Assembly: GCA_036925085.1 (NCBI GenBank)
Contig: JAUPFP010000099.1
Location: forward strand, 62,001 to 126,000
Direction: 5' to 3'
DNA: 64,000 bases
DNA from: Brachycybe producta
Lineage: Eukaryota > Arthropoda > Diplopoda > Playtdesmida > Andrognathidae
In this document: piece after piece, positions 62,998-64,000 of the stretch
Layout of the letters: each line of letters starts with the position of its first letter
Position numbering within the stretch: position 1 is the stretch's first letter
Position numbers and translations under genes: made by a program
Notes under the pieces: generated by a model
Database searches by the model: none
Told to the model about the DNA's origin: nothing
What the model saw: the letters and a program-made list of their open reading frames with translations, nothing else

Positions 62998-64000
62998 AAG
63001 TCAGATTTGAACTTTGAAGTCAATGTTTAATTTCAAGTTGAAGTTCAAGTTGAAGTTGAAGTTCAAGTTGAAGTTCAAGTTGAAGTTCAAGTTGAAGTAC
63101 AAGTTGAAGTTCAAGTTGAAGTTCAAGTTCAAGTTGAAGTTCAAGTTGAAGTTCAAGTTGAAGTTCAAGTTGAAGTTCAAGTTGAAGTTCAAGTTGAAGT
63201 TCAAGTTGAAGTTCAAGTTGAAGTTCAAGTTGAAGTTCAAGTTGAAGTTCAAGTTGAAGTTCAAGTTGAAGTTCAAGTTGAAGTTCAAGTTGAAGTTCAA
63301 GTTGAAGTTCAAGTTGAAGTTCAAGTTGAAGTTCAAGTTGAAGTTCAAGTTGAAGTTCAAGTTGAAGTTCAAGTTGAAGTTCAAGTTGAAGTTCAAGTTG
63401 ACGTTCAAGTTGACGTTCAAGTTGACATTCAAGTTGACGTTCAAGTTGACGTTCAAGTTGACGTTCAAGTTGAAGTTCAAGTTGAAGTTCAAGTTGAAGT
63501 TCAAGTTGAAGTTAAAGTTGAAGTTCAAGTTGAAGTTCAAGTTGAAGTTAAAGTTGAAGTTCAAGTTGAAGTTCAAGTTGAAGTTCAAGTTGAAGTTCAA
63601 GTTGAAGTTAAAGTTGAAGTTCAAGTTGAAGTTCAAGTTGAAGTTAAAGTTGAAGTTCAAGTTGAAGTTCAAGTTGAAGTTCAAGTTGAAGTTCAAGTTG
63701 AAGTTAAAGTTAAAGTTCAAGTTGAAGTACAAGTTGAAGTTAAAGTTGAAATTGAAGTTGAAGCTGAAATTGAAGTTAAAGTTGCAGTTAAACTTGAAGT
63801 TAAAATTGAAGTTGAAGTTAAAGTTGAAGTTGCAGTTGAAATTGCAGTTGACATTTAAGTTGAAGTTGAAGTTGAAACTAAAGTTGAAGTTGAAGTTCAA
63901 GTTCAAGTTCAAGTTCAAGTTCAAGTTCAAGTTGAAGATCAAGTTGAAGTTAAAGTTGAAGTTCAAGTTGAAGTTCAAGTTGAAGTTCAAGTTGAAGTTC
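62998..64000. repeat. D, run, B cluster, F at the right edge
   Basis: D 62998 has a private TCAGATTTGAAC. A 12-mer run of about 270 bp leads to B at 63400 with five GACGTT and one GACATT (63424). Four GTTAAAG interruptions between 63510 and 63710 give a denser pattern than in other units. F 63850, AAGTTC x6 near 63899, GAAGATC and 12-mers run off the edge. Confidence 0.88.

Larger units (their letters stand above)
265..63034. repeat. D element family (37 bp, +1 register shift), 20 copies
   Basis: The typical form starts AAGTCAGAGTTGAACTTT and continues GAAGTCGATGTTAAATTTC. It is 37 bp (6x6+1), so each copy moves the hexamer register by one base. Starts: 265, 1170, 1981, 4038, 5939, 22871, 25703, 31359, 32427, 32710, 32999, 33743, 33990, 36580, 36791, 39185, 40786, 54876, 61443 and 62998. 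Subtypes: CTTTAAAGTAAATGTTTAA at 22871, 25703 and 31359; GTCGAAGTTAAGTTTC at 32710, 32999, 33990 and 36791; GTCAATGTT at 32427, 36580 and 62998; GTAGATGTT at 4038. Shared subtypes mark related higher-order copies. Confidence 0.9.
3102..63465. repeat. B element family (AAGTTGACGTTC clusters)
   Basis: GACGTT replaces GAAGTT in consecutive 12-mers, creating ACGT/CpG sites. Clusters start at 3102 (6 sites), 7660, 10411, 11473, 13123, 14173, 17513, 18575, 19601, 22072, 23842, 24904, 26704, 27766, 30560 and 42764 (4 each), 35883 (5), 38273 (6) and 63400 (5 plus one GACATT). Pairs followed by GATGTT lie at 4458 and 39784. Single sites lie at 6359, 39353, 39606, 47410, 52560, 53724, 59127 and 60291. 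Clusters at 11473 and 14173 share a first unit ending GACGTTTAAG, a marker of their common origin. Confidence 0.9.
3367..63857. repeat. F element family (GCAGTTGACATTTAAG), 34 copies
   Basis: F reads GAAGCTGAAG or GAAGCTGAAATTG, then GTTGCAGTTAAACTTGAAG, GTTAAAATTGAAG, GAAATTGCAG, GACATTTAAG and GAAACTAAAG. GACATTTA starts at 3468, 3803, 4740, 5063, 8727, 9080, 15805, 16146, 17975, 20687, 21028, 22522, 25354, 28864, 29205, 31010, 32222, 33530, 36297, 40138, 40485, 44017, 44358, 47716, 49167, 49520, 52866, 54030, 55746, 56087, 59433, 60597, 62763 and 63850. Twenty form pairs around G; thirteen stand alone, usually just before a run of AAGTTC; 32222 follows a truncated G. Copies at 4740 and 40138 share ATTGTAGTTGAC in place of ATTGCAGTTGAC. 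Confidence 0.9.
1..64000. repeat. Hexamer/12-mer satellite array filling the window
   Basis: Every part of the window reads as AAGTTG or AAGTTC hexamers with scattered point variants, most often alternating as GTTGAAGTTCAA. No segment of unrelated sequence interrupts it and neither end of the array is reached. Unit composition fixes GC at about 33% and makes the plus strand G-rich and C-poor. Open frames of up to about 2,000 codons arise on both strands because AAG/TTC/TTG, GTT/GAA/CAA and AAC/TTC/TTG contain no stops; the remaining frames are closed by TGA in every unit or nearly so. The length and hierarchy are typical of eukaryotic heterochromatic satellites; that placement is inference. 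Confidence 0.97.

Noticed and set aside
1-64000. Protein-coding genes in the many long open frames
   Set aside because: Translations are two-residue alternations dictated by the hexamer, several frames on both strands are open at once, starts are chance ATG in GATGTTG or GGAGTTAATG, and ends coincide with register shifts. No domain, composition change or conserved stop supports any frame.
1-64000. CRISPR array
   Set aside because: There are no spacers: the sequence between repeat units is itself repeat, and unit size and hierarchy are wrong.
1-64000. Telomeric repeat
   Set aside because: AAGTTG/AAGTTC does not match known telomere repeat families (TTAGGG, TTTAGGG, TTAGG, TCAGG or similar) and lacks the G-runs typical of them.
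1-64000. Transposable element or its relics as the origin of D, E, F or G
   Set aside because: All landmark elements are still clearly AAGTTG derivatives with a few substitutions and one indel each. No terminal repeats, target duplications or coding remains are visible.
1-64000. tRNA, rRNA or structured RNA genes
   Set aside because: No tRNA-like boxes, rRNA signatures or non-repeat stem-loops were found; the only folding potential is that of the palindromic 12-mer.

Overview
The whole 64,000-base window is one uninterrupted satellite DNA array. It is built from the hexamers AAGTTG and AAGTTC, most often alternating as a 12-mer (GTTGAAGTTCAA), and both edges of the window lie inside the array. 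I see no gene, RNA gene, transposon, promoter, terminator or unique single-copy sequence. Long open frames exist on both strands only because the 12-mer has no stop codon in several frames; they translate to low-complexity K-F-K-L, V-E-V-Q or N-F-N-L strings and are not proteins. Tens of kilobases of simple satellite with higher-order structure point to eukaryotic heterochromatin (centromeric, pericentromeric, subtelomeric or sex-chromosome type). The species cannot be named from the sequence. GC is about 33% by unit composition, and the plus strand is strongly G-over-C.

Above the 12-mer there is a second level made of recurring landmark elements, lettered here for convenience. C contains an EcoRI site (GAATTC, 45 found). 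D is a 37-bp element around GTTGAACTTTGAAG (20 copies). E is centred on AAAGTTGGAG (26 copies). F contains GCAGTTGACATTTAAG (34 copies). G contains GAGATGGAGTTAATG followed by 5-7 copies of GAATTTGAAGTT (10 complete, 1 partial). B is a run of AAGTTGACGTTC units. H is GAGCTTGAAGTTTAAG (5 copies). J is a short run of AAGTTC. A common order is C, 12-mer run, B, 12-mer run, F, J, 12-mer run, D, E, repeating about every 2.7-2.9 kb.

The third level is segmental duplication of these blocks. There is a 2.70-2.71-kb tandem pair (9.6-15.0 kb), a 2.83-kb tandem pair (21.3-27.0 kb), interleaved repeats about 13.06 kb and 8.1 kb apart (15-31 kb), a pair in the middle (33.7-38.3 kb), and three consecutive 5-7-kb units (43.3-61.8 kb). 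A block at 6.5-9.3 kb recurs 35 kb away at 41.5-44.6 kb.

Hexamer register can be followed from end to end. Every change of phase is accounted for by D (+1), E (-1), G (-1), one recurrent -1 junction seen three times, and six isolated indels. Those six cluster between 34.2 and 39.8 kb, which is either a locally decayed stretch or an assembly-quality problem. All units point the same way; no inverted block was found.
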